DNA of 64,000 nucleotides from Symsagittifera roscoffensis. Its lineage: Eukaryota; Xenacoelomorpha; Acoela; Convolutidae. The stretch is from positions 12,138,819 through 12,202,818 of the forward strand of contig NC_087064.1 of the NCBI RefSeq assembly GCF_963678635.1, read 5' to 3'. Positions 54,653 through 63,949 of this stretch are shown here, in pieces (position 1 is the first letter of the stretch; every line of letters starts with the position of its first letter). A model generated the notes under the pieces. That model did not search any database. It was not told where the DNA came from and saw only the letters and a program-made list of their open reading frames with translations. A program made the position numbers and the translations under genes.

Positions 54653-54864
54653 GAAATAATAAAGTAATTTTCACGTTTTTACAGAAGAGGCGGTTTAAGA
54701 AACTTTAATTGTACTGAGACATTTTTCAATGTGTTTTAGTTTCAAGAATTTAACATAAGTTCAGAATACTTTTGAGCTTTTTAGCGAGACAAGGCATAAA
54801 AAGGCCTTGATCCTGAATTCATGGGTTAGAGAGTTTTCAGAACAAATTTCAAATTTCGTGATGC

Positions 54865-54926
54865 AATGTCCTAGGCAGCTGTCTCCAAACCATGGAAATG
54901 CGGGTTCGAATTCTGCGAGGAGCGAC
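54865..54926 (+). pseudogene. tRNA-Arg-related relic
   Basis: Only the 3' part (GCGGGTTCGAATTCTGC T arm) and flanking position in the repeat identify it. D and anticodon arms are lost. Confidence 0.45.
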
Positions 54927-55314
54927 TGATTGAAAATTCAATTATCGTGTTTTTTAGAGTAAAACGTGTTCAAGAATTTGTTGATTGTTCAGCGAGATTT
55001 TTCATTGTGTTTCATCTTCATGCAAGTCAGTTAACCTATATTCGTACTTCTTTTGAGCTTCTTAGCTAGACTATGCAAAATGAAGCGCCATTAGCTTGAA
55101 CGAATACGTTGCCTGTATGAAATTTATTTGCCATATTTTTAAAATTCAAGGCGGCTGAGGATTTTTAAATTGTATTGAAAGATTTTCCATTATGTTCTGT
55201 CTTTAAACATTTTGACATAGGTTCGTAATTCTTTTGAGCTTTGCAGCTATCATTACAAAATGAAGCGCCTTGAGCCTTAACCAGTACATTAGAGAACTTT
55301 CGCATGACTCTTCA

Positions 55315-55387
55315 GGTCCTGTGGCCCAATGGATAAGGCATCTGACTACGAATCAGGGGATTGCAGGTTCGAGTCCTGCCAGGATCG
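55315..55387 (+). tRNA. tRNA-Arg (anticodon ACG), copy 2
   Basis: Differs from copy 1 by one base in the 3' acceptor strand (CAGGATC), which turns a G-T pair into T-A, so this is the better-paired copy. Same anticodon and arms. Functional by sequence. Confidence 0.88.
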
Positions 55388-55632
55388 AAACGGACAAAAC
55401 TACTCTAAAAGCCGCCTAACATTTTTTGTACTGAGAGGTTTTTGCTGAGAAATTTTCACTCTAAAAACCGCATAACATTTTTTTACTAAGAGATTTTTCT
55501 TTGTGTTTTTTGGCTCAAATATTTTTAAAAAAATTTTGTAGTACCACTACTGAGAATTTTTAGCTGGAAAAGGAAAAAAAAGCACCTTTAGCTCGAAATT
55601 AAAACGAAAGAAAACTTTACGTAGCATCTGCA

Positions 55633-55705
55633 GGCCCTGTTGCCTAATGGATAAGCCATCAGACTTCAAATCTGGAGGCTGCAGGTTTAGTTCCTGAAAA
55701 GATCG
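55633..55705 (+). pseudogene. tRNA-Arg-derived pseudogene with UCA anticodon
   Basis: The anticodon stem TCAGA/TCTGG is still paired and the loop reads CTTCAAA, giving TCA. The acceptor stem (GGCCCTG against AAAGATC) and T stem (GCAGG/CCTGA with loop TTTAGTT) are broken, so it is unlikely to work as a tRNA. Confidence 0.65.
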
Positions 55706-55908
55706 AAAGGATTGAAACTATTTGTCACTTTTCACCATAAAGGCGGTTTAAGAATTTTATTTTGGTGCTGAAGGATTTTTCCTTGTGTTTTGGCTTAAGA
55801 CATCTTAGCAAAAATTTGTAGTACCACTGAGTTTTTTTTAGGTATACAAGGCTAAAAGAAGCACCATGAGCCTGAGAACCCGTTAGAGAACTGTTTGGAA
55901 AAGCTTCA

Positions 55909-55946
55909 GGTTCAGTGGCGCAATCAATAAGGCATTTGACAACAAA
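55909..55946 (+). pseudogene. truncated tRNA-like copy (5' half)
   Basis: GGTTCAGTGGCGCAATCAATAAGGCATTTGAC keeps the A box only. Its partner is 56,426, forming a second type within the array. Confidence 0.55.
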
Positions 55947-56145
55947 AAAGTGAAATTTTCTTTGTCACATCTTTTTAAATCATGAACTTCATTTTAACAT
56001 GAACTCAATTGTACGGAGAGGTTTTTCATTTTGTTTTTGTTGAATACACATTAATGTAGATTGGAAACACTTTTTCGCTTTTTCGCTAGAAAAGGCAAAA
56101 TTAAGCGCGAATTAAACCAATAGAGAACTTTACGAAGACTCTGCA

Positions 56146-56218
56146 GGTCCTGTTGCCCAATGGATAAGACCTCTGTCTGCAAATCAGGAGATTGCATGTT
56201 AGATTACTGCAAGTATCG
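56146..56218 (+). pseudogene. tRNA-Arg-derived pseudogene with GCA-like loop
   Basis: Anticodon loop CTGCAAA (GCA in the anticodon position), a mismatch at the base of the anticodon stem, and a disrupted T arm GCATGTTAGATTACTGC. Confidence 0.6.
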
Positions 56219-56425
56219 AATTGAGCAAATATAATTGTCTCTTAATTCTCTAGCATAAAGTTGGTTTAAGAGTTTTCTATTTGTACTGAGGGATTTTTCC
56301 TTGTGTTTTGGCTGAAAACATTTGATCAATGATCCGTAGTAACTGTTGTTTTTTAGCTAGACAAGTCAAAATGAAGTGCCTTGAGTCTGAAACAAAACGT
56401 TGGAAAACTTTTCGGAAAAGCTACA

Positions 56426-56465
56426 GGCTCAGTGGCGCAATCAGTAAGGCACCTGACCACTAAAA
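56426..56465 (+). pseudogene. truncated tRNA-like copy (5' half), second
   Basis: GGCTCAGTGGCGCAATCAGT with A box and no T arm. Matches 55,909 at a distance of 517 bases. Confidence 0.55.
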
Positions 56466-57091
56466 GGTGAAATTTTGTTCGTCACTTTTTCTTTACCATG
56501 GACTTCATTTTATCATGAACTTAATTGTATGGAGAGATTTTTCATTGTGTTTTTGCTTACTACATTTTAACTTAGATTCGTAGCAATTTTCAGTTTTTTT
56601 GAAGTGTGACATTCTGAATATTGTGTAAATTGCGCACCCATGAGCAATTAACACAAAATGAGCCAAAAAAGTTACGGAGTTAATTTTGATTCTGAAAATG
56701 CAGAAAGAGATCCTGTTAACTTGCCTTAAAATCCAAATATACATTTTACTGCCCTATTAAAAGAAAAATTTTACTTTTCGAAATTCAAAAAAATATATAT
56801 GGCCTTTAGGCTTTTTGAATTCTACAAAAAGTTGATCATTGATTATATATAATGATATGAGACCCTTGTTTTCAATTCTGTCCAATGTTTTAGATATAAT
56901 TTTTGATATATTATGCTAAAATAAACTCATATTAGATATTAAGTTGAGATGATACAATGACGAGGAAAGGACCAACATGCGTTAAGTCCTTTTTTTCCCA
57001 TGGCTGGGTTATGTTGCCTCACCCACGTGCATAATGAGTTCGGATCCTCGGAAGCCTTAAAATGCACAATCAAAGCCAACTGTGGACTGAC

Positions 57092-57233
57092 CTGATGTCA
57101 TTTTTGGTGATGTATCCTTTGGACTGTCTGTCAAATATCTTGAACGCTTCCTGGATCTCATCATCAATAGTCGGTGCATGCATCTTGCCTGCCATCATCT
57201 CCAGAAACTCCTCAAAGTCTATCTCTCCGTTAC
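57092..57233 (-). CDS. calmodulin-like gene, exon with EF2 and EF3
   Basis: 142 bases, acceptor TTTTCAG, donor CATCAG|GTCAGT, phases exact on both sides. Reads NGEIDFEEFLEMMAGKMHAP, then TIDDEIQEAFKIFDRQSKGY and ITKNDIR. EF2's loop end is normal (IDFEEF). EF3's loop FDRQSKGYITKND lacks the usual acidic residues at positions 3 and 5 and has Asp at 12, so it is weakened. Confidence 0.85.
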
Positions 57234-58762
57234 CTGAAAACACGAAGCCGATTTTCTCGGTTAATAAAGATAGTTCTTTGATTGTAGTTTATTTGAAAAA
57301 TTCAGATAACTATTAAAATGAATCCTAATAAAACAAGGATAACAGGGTATTTTTTTCCAAATAAGTGTAGTTTTTTCTGCGCGGTCTGACATGGAACTAG
57401 AAATTAGGCAAATTCGAATGTCTTAGTTTTCAAATTGTTTCAAATTTTGTTGCTGATTGTTTTATTTTTTTTTTAAAGTTTTTGATTATCAAAATGGCGC
57501 CAAACAACTCCAAAAACTAACTTTATACATGAAAAACTAAATTGTCTTAAAACAAAGTTTAAATAAGCTATTGTGACCCTGAAACTAAAAACGTTGAGTC
57601 CGTTTTCCTCATTACTGAAAAACTGTTTGGTGAATTTTTTAATATCGTTCGAATCACGACAGAAAAGACTTCAATTTGGTATATCCCTTGATCTATTCCG
57701 ATGAATGAGAGCACAGTTTGGTGTCTACATGTTTTTGGATTCCAGAGACAAGTCTTTAAACTTGTTCCAACATGCTAGTGGATTCCATTTACAAACTTTT
57801 GTGAAGTAAATGTTGTCGGCATATTTTGTCGGCACAGTAGATTTGTTGCAAATTCCGCAAAGAGTGAATACAGGTAGTTGTTCCGGATTCCTCATATGTA
57901 AGTGGATTCAGTAAATTTATGCAGATGCAGCTTACAATTTGCGGAATTCGCTTAAAATTGACAAAACGAAGCTTAGCCTCGTAATGAAACCAAAAAAAGG
58001 AGAAAAAAACACCCAAATACAAAGTTTCTCCTCATTTTCAATGGTCGGAACAATAATAAAAAGTGATACTTTTTTATTTCAAAATAGTTTTATTGATGTT
58101 TTGGACAAATTAAAACAAAAAGTTGCAAACTGGCGAGTTACTTGATAACAGATTGGATTGTTTGGTAAGCAAATATGGAAGTTATCCGAAGGTTTTTGAA
58201 AAACAACTCAAAATCCGCTACAACGCTAATTTGAAGCTATCACTAGAATTACAATTTCACAAAAGTTGCGACCTTTGGTCACGATATTAAGCCATATTCA
58301 ATCAAGCCACTTTCAACGCTGCATTTCCGATACTGTTTTTTAACTGTAATCATTAGCGCGTTTTTTTTTCAAAATATGATTTAAAAGTATTAACCAGCTG
58401 TTACAGACTTTTATCAATTTGGTAACTACAGCCAGTTTTGCTATATCTTCAATCCGTTGTTTCCAGAAAAGTGTCATGCAACCTTTTCAAAAATTTTAAA
58501 AAACATTTTTGATATTACTCATATCGAATTAAGTGGTGCGCCCAGATTTTTTTTTCAGATTCAGTTCGATTCGGTTAAACATCAATCAGGTCATTATAAT
58601 AATATTTTTCAATTATTTTTAACTCGACTCATTAGACTTTGTTTTGAAGTATCTGAGCTTGCGAGTATGAAAAATTTTTTTAAAAAACACCCGAAAACAG
58701 AGTTTTGTCCCAATTCGTTGTCCCAATACGGAAGAAAATTGCTAGATAAGACACATGCTCAC
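57234..58762 (-). other. intron between EF1/2 and EF2/3 exons
   Basis: GTGAGC to TTTTCAG on the - strand. AT-rich. Holds a short near-perfect inverted repeat GCAAATTCCGCAAA / TTTGCGGAATTCGC (57,849 and 57,937). No gene seen. Confidence 0.5.
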
Positions 58763-58887
58763 CGTCCTTGTCCACTTCGTTGATCATGTCATGAAGTTCC
58801 TCCTCTGTCGGAGTCTGGCCCAGATTCCTCATCACTGTCCCCAACTCAGCGGTGGAGATTGTGCCATCGCCATCCTTGTCGAAGATC
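58763..58887 (-). CDS. calmodulin-like gene, exon with EF1
   Basis: 125 bases, acceptor GGTTGATAG, donor GACG|GTGAGC. Reads [20 protein letters not shown], then [20 protein letters not shown] and DG, a close match to calmodulin EF1 and the start of EF2. The EF1 loop [12 protein letters not shown] is canonical with Glu at 12. The initiator exon (upstream, to the right) was not found within the window. The protein is a calmodulin relative with a conserved N-lobe; it could be a divergent calmodulin, calmodulin-like protein or troponin-C/centrin relative. Confidence 0.85.
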
Positions 58888-59093
58888 CTATCAACCAAAG
58901 CAGAACTTGTGTCATCTTTCATAGAGCAGTAATCAAAAAAATGACATGAACTTTAAGGAACCTGACTGCATTCCACTACGTTCAGCGAGGTTGCAATTTT
59001 TTTTTCTTAAATGAGAATTTTTAATTGCGCAAATGCGCATATATCTCTTGGTTTGCTACAAAACACACAAAAAAACACTCAAATGCATACAAA
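58888..59093. other. upstream intron of the calmodulin-like gene
   Basis: AT-rich, no gene seen. The intron presumably continues right through the foldback element and possibly the tRNA-Gly array. Confidence 0.4.
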
Positions 59094-59350
59094 CCCGCAC
59101 CGAGCGCCCATGGATCATAATCGATTATATTGTCATAATATGGTCAGCATCTACAAAATGACAAAAATAATAGATTATAATCGATTATAATGGATTATAA
59201 TGGATTATATTTGTTCAAAAATAACCGATTATAATGGCTATATAATCGATTTCGTGGTCTGAATTTTACATCCGTAATGGATTATAATCGATTATTTTTG
59301 TCTCGGGAATCCATTATAATCGATTAGAATCCATGGGCGCTCGGTGCGGG
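59094..59350. mobile_element. palindromic foldback/MITE element
   Basis: 257 bp with terminal inverted repeats starting CCCGCACCGAGCGCCCATGG, mirrored at the right end, then a region of repeated ATTATAATCGATTATAAT-type palindromes. GC-rich ends on an AT-palindromic core. AAA on both sides may be a 3-bp target duplication or chance. No coding sequence. Confidence 0.75.
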
Positions 59351-60651
59351 AAAGAACACAAATGTATACTAAGAACAGGGAAAAACTGATGGGAAAATTA
59401 CAAAAAAAACTAAAAATGGCATAGAACTTTTTGAAACGATAGAATTTTTATCATGAGCTTTTAATTTCATAGCACCACAAGCTGTTTTTTGTTTAAAAAA
59501 GAAGCAAATTTTTCATTTTTCACAAACATTTCAGAGGACGCTGATGTTACAGGATAGCATGAAGCTTGAACAGTCAGATGAGCGAGATTTAAAGAAAGTG
59601 AAAAAATTGACTCTAGGAAAATGACCAATCTCTCTTCTTTGCTAATGAGCAAAATAGAAAATCTAAGTAACGATTTTAACAATAGTAACGTGATCATTAA
59701 TTATTCCGAATTTAGAAAAAGTTGTGACACATTTTTCAAACATTGCTCACACGGCTCTCGAACTTGGATTAGTTTGGCGCTAGTAATCTGCATTTTTGTC
59801 GAGATATGCATCACGGTAATTTCAGATGCTACACTGTCGTGAGTTTGAACTTCAGTTGTTTTTAATTTTGATTTTCATATTTCATTAGATTTCTGTTAGT
59901 GTTGAACTTTTTGGCAATTTTCTAAATGAAAAAAAAAGAAGCAGAGAAAAGAAGAAATTATTTTTCTTTGAAGCTTTAACCTTAATTAGTGGTTTTAACA
60001 TACTAGTGGTATTATCAAACTTTATTATGGCGCAGTCATCTGATTCATCTGATCAGTTTCATTAAAAATATTTCAAAGAAAAATCTAAATATCGGCAGTT
60101 CGAAAGAACCATTGGTGGTGGAGATAAATATTTCCTAGCGAAAACTGGCATAAAAAGAGTAAAAGACCACAAGATTCAGAAAATGAGCAAATGAGGAAAG
60201 CAAGGTAGGCCAGACAAAAAACAGATGCCATTGTACGAAACTGCAGAAAGGAAAAGAATCAAAGAAAAGATGAGAAAAATCGGAGGCATGAGAAGAAGCA
60301 AAGCGTGTTAAAAAGTCAGATCAATACTCTATTTAGCACTGGGCACCAAATTTGAACGGATTTTCTCACAAAAACTTGCAGATAAAAGTACTTGCTAAAT
60401 CGTTGAAAAATTTTGTTGAATATTTTTTTTGAACCAAAAAATACCACCTTTGAACAAATTGAAATCGCTGAGTTCATTTTTTACTGCTCCATTCTCAAAA
60501 AGAGTGAAACCTACTCATATAAATAGTTTAATTGTTAAACTCAAATAAAAGCAGTCGAAGTCCTTCATGGCTTTGATATGAAAGCTAAAGAAAAATTTGA
60601 ACTGAAGAGCAATGCTTTGTTACGATGACAATGCGTTTGATCAAAACTCAA
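59351..60651. other. AT-rich stretch without recognisable genes
   Basis: No exon, RNA gene or repeat I can support. Contains short open frames at 59,467-59,842 on both strands that look like chance. Spacer-like sequence of the following array begins at ~60,540. Confidence 0.4.
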
Positions 60652-60722
60652 GCAGCGGTGGTTTAGTGATAGAATTGTCGCCTGCCACGCGGTAGACTCG
60701 GGTTTGATTCCCGGCCGATCGA
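60652..60722 (+). pseudogene. tRNA-Gly(GCC)-like unit 1
   Basis: Anticodon loop CTGCCAC with a paired stem (GTCGC/GCGGT) and a T stem TCGGG/CCCGG are kept. The acceptor stem pairs at only about four of seven positions (GCAGCGG against CCGATCG), and the T loop has TTTGATT. Best-preserved anticodon in the array, but probably a pseudogene. Confidence 0.6.
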
Positions 60723-60932
60723 AAGCAGAGAAACTTTCCAGGAAAGAGCGCAACCTTAAAAGTACGTAACTTCTTACTGTTCTACTGCCAAAAAAGAGGA
60801 AAACTACGCATATAATAAGCTGATTTTCAACATTCAAAAAAATGAGTCATTCATGGCTGTGATTCGAAATTTAGGTCAAAGTTTAAAACGAAGAGCAACG
60901 CTTTTCTTCATGTGGTGAACAGGTTAGTTGAA

Positions 60933-61004
60933 GCAGCGGTGGATGAGTGTTAGAATTTTCGCCTCTCACTCGATATACCTGTGTTCGTTTTCCCGGGCAA
61001 TGCA
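60933..61004 (+). pseudogene. tRNA-Gly-derived unit 2
   Basis: Anticodon loop reads CTCTCAC; B box changed to GTTCGTTTT; acceptor end CCGGGCAATGC. Confidence 0.55.
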
Positions 61005-61216
61005 GAGCAGCAAAGATTTCAGGGAAAAGCGCAAATATGGACTTTCGTATTTTTGGTGTTCCACTGTCAAAAAAGAGGGAAACTAATCAATTATTCAGCT
61101 GAGTTTGAAAGTCAAAAAAATCAAACAAAGTTTTCATGATTTTGATTCGAAGCTTCGTTGAAAAATTTGAAAGAAAGAGCAAAGGTTCTTTTCAAACGGT
61201 GAAAAGTCTAAGGCAA

Positions 61217-61286
61217 GCATCGGTGTTTGAGGCGTAGCATTGTCGCGTAGCACGCGATAGACTCGGGTCCGAATCCCGGGCGATTA
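61217..61286 (+). pseudogene. tRNA-Gly-derived unit 3
   Basis: Anticodon region TCGCGTAGCACGCGA forms a strong stem but the loop is altered; T arm CGGGTCCGAATCCCG is well paired. Confidence 0.55.
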
Positions 61287-61501
61287 ACAGCAGAGAAATT
61301 TTCCAGGAAAAGCGCAACCTTAAACTTTCGTAATTCTTTACTGTTCACTGTCTAAAAAAGGGTAAACTACTCAAATAGTTAACTTATTTCAAGGACTCAA
61401 ATAAAATGAGTCAAAGTCTTTCAATGTTTTGATTCGAAACTTGATGAAAAATTTGAAATGAAGAGCAAAGTTTTTAGGCAATTGGTGAAACTTGACTATC
61501 A

Positions 61502-61572
61502 AGTACGGTGGTTCAGTGGTAGAACTGTCAACGAGCAAGCAATAGACCAGGGTTAGATTCCGGATTGATGCA
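61502..61572 (+). pseudogene. tRNA-Gly-derived unit 4
   Basis: D arm GGTTCAGTGGTAGAA conserved; anticodon region AACGAGCAAGCAAT lost; T loop TTAGATT. Confidence 0.55.
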
Positions 61573-61782
61573 GAGCAGCTAAACTTACAGGAAGACAGCA
61601 AATTTAAGCTTTCGTTTTCTTTTACTGTTCCCCTGTCAAGAGGCGGAAAACCTACTAAAATCAATAGCTGAATGTTAGTACTCAAATAAAATGAGACTTT
61701 CATGGTTTTGATTCGAAAATTTGATGAAAATTTGAGATGAAAAGCAATGTTTTTGTTCATACAATGACCAATTTAACTGCAG

Positions 61783-61852
61783 CGTCGGTGGTTCAGTGAT
61801 ATAATTATCGCGTGCAATGCGATAGACCAGGGTTGGATTCACGGCCGATGCA
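61783..61852 (+). pseudogene. tRNA-Gly-derived unit 5, well-paired acceptor, GCA in the loop
   Basis: The acceptor stem GCGTCGG/CCGATGC pairs fully (one G-T) and the anticodon stem ATCGC/GCGAT is perfect, but the loop GTGCAAT would place GCA at the anticodon and the T stem has two mismatches. Confidence 0.55.
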
Positions 61853-62069
61853 GAGCAGTAAACTTGGCCAGGAAAAGAGCAAGTTTAAACGTTTGTAACT
61901 TATACTGTTCACTTTTCAAAAAAAGAGGAAAACTACTCAAACAATTAGCTGAACGGAAAAACCGAAAAATAATGAGTCGAAATCCTTCATAGCTTTGATA
62001 CGAAAGCTTAACAAAAAAATTGAACTGAAGATCAATGCTTTTGTTCAAACGGTGACCAGTTTAAAGCAA

Positions 62070-62140
62070 GCATCGGGGTTCAGTGGTAGAAATGTTGCCT
62101 GCCTCCCGAGAGACCCGGCTTCTTTTCCCGGCCAATTATA
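62070..62140 (+). pseudogene. tRNA-Gly-derived unit 6
   Basis: Loop region TTGCCTGCCTCCCGAGAG; T arm CCGGCTTCTTTTCCCGG; acceptor end altered. Confidence 0.5.
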
Positions 62141-62356
62141 TGCAGAGAAATTTTCAGGAAAAGCGCAACCTGAAACTTTCGTAATTTTTTTTTACTATTC
62201 CACTGTCAAAAACTGGAAAATTACTCAAATATTTAACTTGTTTCTAAAAATCAAACAAATTGAGTCAAAGTCATTCATGGTTTTGATTTAAAACTTTGAT
62301 AAATGTTTGCAATGAAGAGCAAAGCGATTGTTCATGCGGTGAACACTTTAGTTCAG

Positions 62357-62427
62357 GCATCTGTGGCTCAGTGGTAGAATTTTCGCCGGCCATGTGATAG
62401 ACCCGGGTTCGATTATCTGCCGATGAA
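62357..62427 (+). pseudogene. tRNA-Gly-derived unit 7
   Basis: Loop CGGCCAT keeps GCC at the anticodon but lacks U33; B box GGGTTCGATTA intact; 3' T stem disrupted. Confidence 0.55.
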
Positions 62428-62629
62428 GAACAGCAAGTTTTTCCAGGAAATGAGCAAACTGAAACTTTTGTAACTTTTACTGTTCAACTTTCAAAAAAGA
62501 GGGAAACTACTCAAATCGTTAGCTGAACTCAAAAGCTAAAAATTAATGAGTCGAAATCTTTCATGGCTTTGATATGAAAGCCTTAGAAAAAATCGAACTG
62601 AAGATCAATGCTTTTGTTCAAACGGTGAA

Positions 62630-62698
62630 GCATCTGAATTCAGTGGTAGAACTGTCGCCTGCCACGCGATGGATCAGGGATCAACTCTCGGCCGATCA
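62630..62698 (+). pseudogene. tRNA-Gly-derived unit 8
   Basis: Loop CTGCCAC (GCC) and stem kept; D arm shortened by a deletion after GCATCTG; T arm AGGGATCAACTCTCG disrupted. Confidence 0.55.
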
Positions 62699-62946
62699 AA
62701 AGCAAATACATTTTCTAGGAAAATGCGCAAACTTAAACTTTCGTAATTATTTACTATTTCAATGTCAAAAAAAAGAGGATAATTACACAAATAATTAACT
62801 TATTTCTGAAGTCAAACAAATTGAGCCGAAGTCATTCATGGTTTTGATTTAAATTTCTTATAAATGTTTGTTTTGGTTCAAAGTTTATGTCAATGTTTGA
62901 AATATAGAGCAACGTTTCTGTTCATGCGGTGAACAGGTTATTTCCA

Positions 62947-63011
62947 GCATCGGTGGTTCAGTGGTAGAATTAACGCCTCCCAATACCCGTGTTCAATTCC
63001 GGGGCAATGCA
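62947..63011 (+). pseudogene. tRNA-Gly-derived unit 9
   Basis: 5' half GCATCGGTGGTTCAGTGGTA is canonical; a deletion removes part of the anticodon arm. Confidence 0.55.
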
Positions 63012-63152
63012 GATCAGCAAAGTTTTCAGGGAAAAGCGTAACTAGGACTTTTGAATTTGTTTTACTGTTCCACTGTTTTTTACTGTTCCATTTGAAATTT
63101 TGGTGAAAAATTTGAAATGAGGACCAAAATTTTTTTGAAAAGGTTCCTCTCA

Positions 63153-63223
63153 GCATCGATGGTTCATTGCAAGAACTTTCGCTTGCCACTAGATAGACTC
63201 GGTTCCTACTCCCGGCCTATGCA
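63153..63223 (+). pseudogene. tRNA-Gly-derived unit 10
   Basis: Loop TTGCCAC keeps GCC; D arm changed to TTCATTGCAAGAA; acceptor end CCTATGCA. Confidence 0.5.
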
Positions 63224-63382
63224 GAGCAGCAACATTTTCCAGGAAGAGAGCAAAGTTTCGTAATTTGTTTTGTTCCACTGTCAAAAATAAGGGAAAATAA
63301 TCAAATAGTCAGCTGAACTTGTAATCTCAGAAAAAATGAAATAAACTTTTTCTCAAAGGGCGACAAATTGAATTCAACTAAA

Positions 63383-63447
63383 GCTGATTCAGTGGAAGAT
63401 TTCTTGAGTGCAACGCGATAAACCGGGGTTCTATTTCGGCCCAATTC
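63383..63447 (+). pseudogene. tRNA-Gly-derived unit 11
   Basis: Heavily altered; only GATTCAGTGG and GGGGTTCTATTTCGG remain recognisable. Confidence 0.4.
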
Positions 63448-63665
63448 ACAGCAAAAAAAATCAGAAAAAGCGCACATTTAAGTTTTCGTAATAATATTGT
63501 TCTACTGTCAAAAAAGGGGAAACCTACCCAAATAATTAGCCTAATTCTAAAACTTGAACAAAATGATCCAAAAATCCAGAACATATACGGCTTTGATATC
63601 AAATATTGAGAAAAATGTGAACTGAGGAGTAATGCTTTTGTTCTTGCGTTGACCGATATGGTCAA

Positions 63666-63735
63666 GCATCAGTCGCTCATTGGCAGAATTGTCGAATGCC
63701 ACGAGGTTGACCCGGATTTGACTTTCGGCCGACAA
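63666..63735 (+). pseudogene. tRNA-Gly-derived unit 12
   Basis: Loop ATGCCAC keeps GCC; A box TCGCTCATTGGCAG; B box GGATTTGACTT degraded. Confidence 0.5.
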
Positions 63736-63949
63736 AGAGCAGCAAAGTTTTCCAGGAACAGATCAAAATTAGGCTTTCGTATCTTTTTACTGTTCCACTG
63801 TCAAAAAAGAAGAAAACTACTCAAATTTTCAGCTAAAAACGAAACCTCAATTAAAATTAAACAAAGTTTTCATGATTTTGATTCAAAGCTTTGACGAAAA
63901 ACTGGATTGAAGAGCAAAACTTTGTCCAAACGTTAGTAATTTAATTCAA

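Larger units (their letters stand above)
54300..56620 (+). repeat. tandem array of tRNA-Arg-type units
   Basis: Units share spacers with TGTACTGAGAGATTTTTCATTG, TTTTGAGCTTTTTAGCTAGAC and AAATGAAGCGCCTTGAGCCTG. tRNA-type starts are at 54,580, 54,865, 55,315, 55,633, 55,909, 56,146 and 56,426. Full-type and half-type copies alternate at the right end, spaced 513-517 bases, so the later units form a dimeric higher-order repeat. Confidence 0.75.
50909..57091 (-). other. 6.2 kb intron of the calmodulin-like gene
   Basis: Holds a THAP-like fragment (51,209), unremarkable AT-rich sequence with short open frames of no recognised family (51,300-51,500 and 51,970-52,350), a decayed LINE endonuclease (52,806), an assembly gap, and the tRNA-Arg array (54,580-56,465). 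All of these are on the opposite strand to the gene. Confidence 0.65.

Noticed and set aside
55633-55705. Functional selenocysteine or suppressor tRNA
   Set aside because: UCA anticodon, but normal-size arms, broken acceptor and T stems, and clear descent from the adjacent tRNA-Arg.
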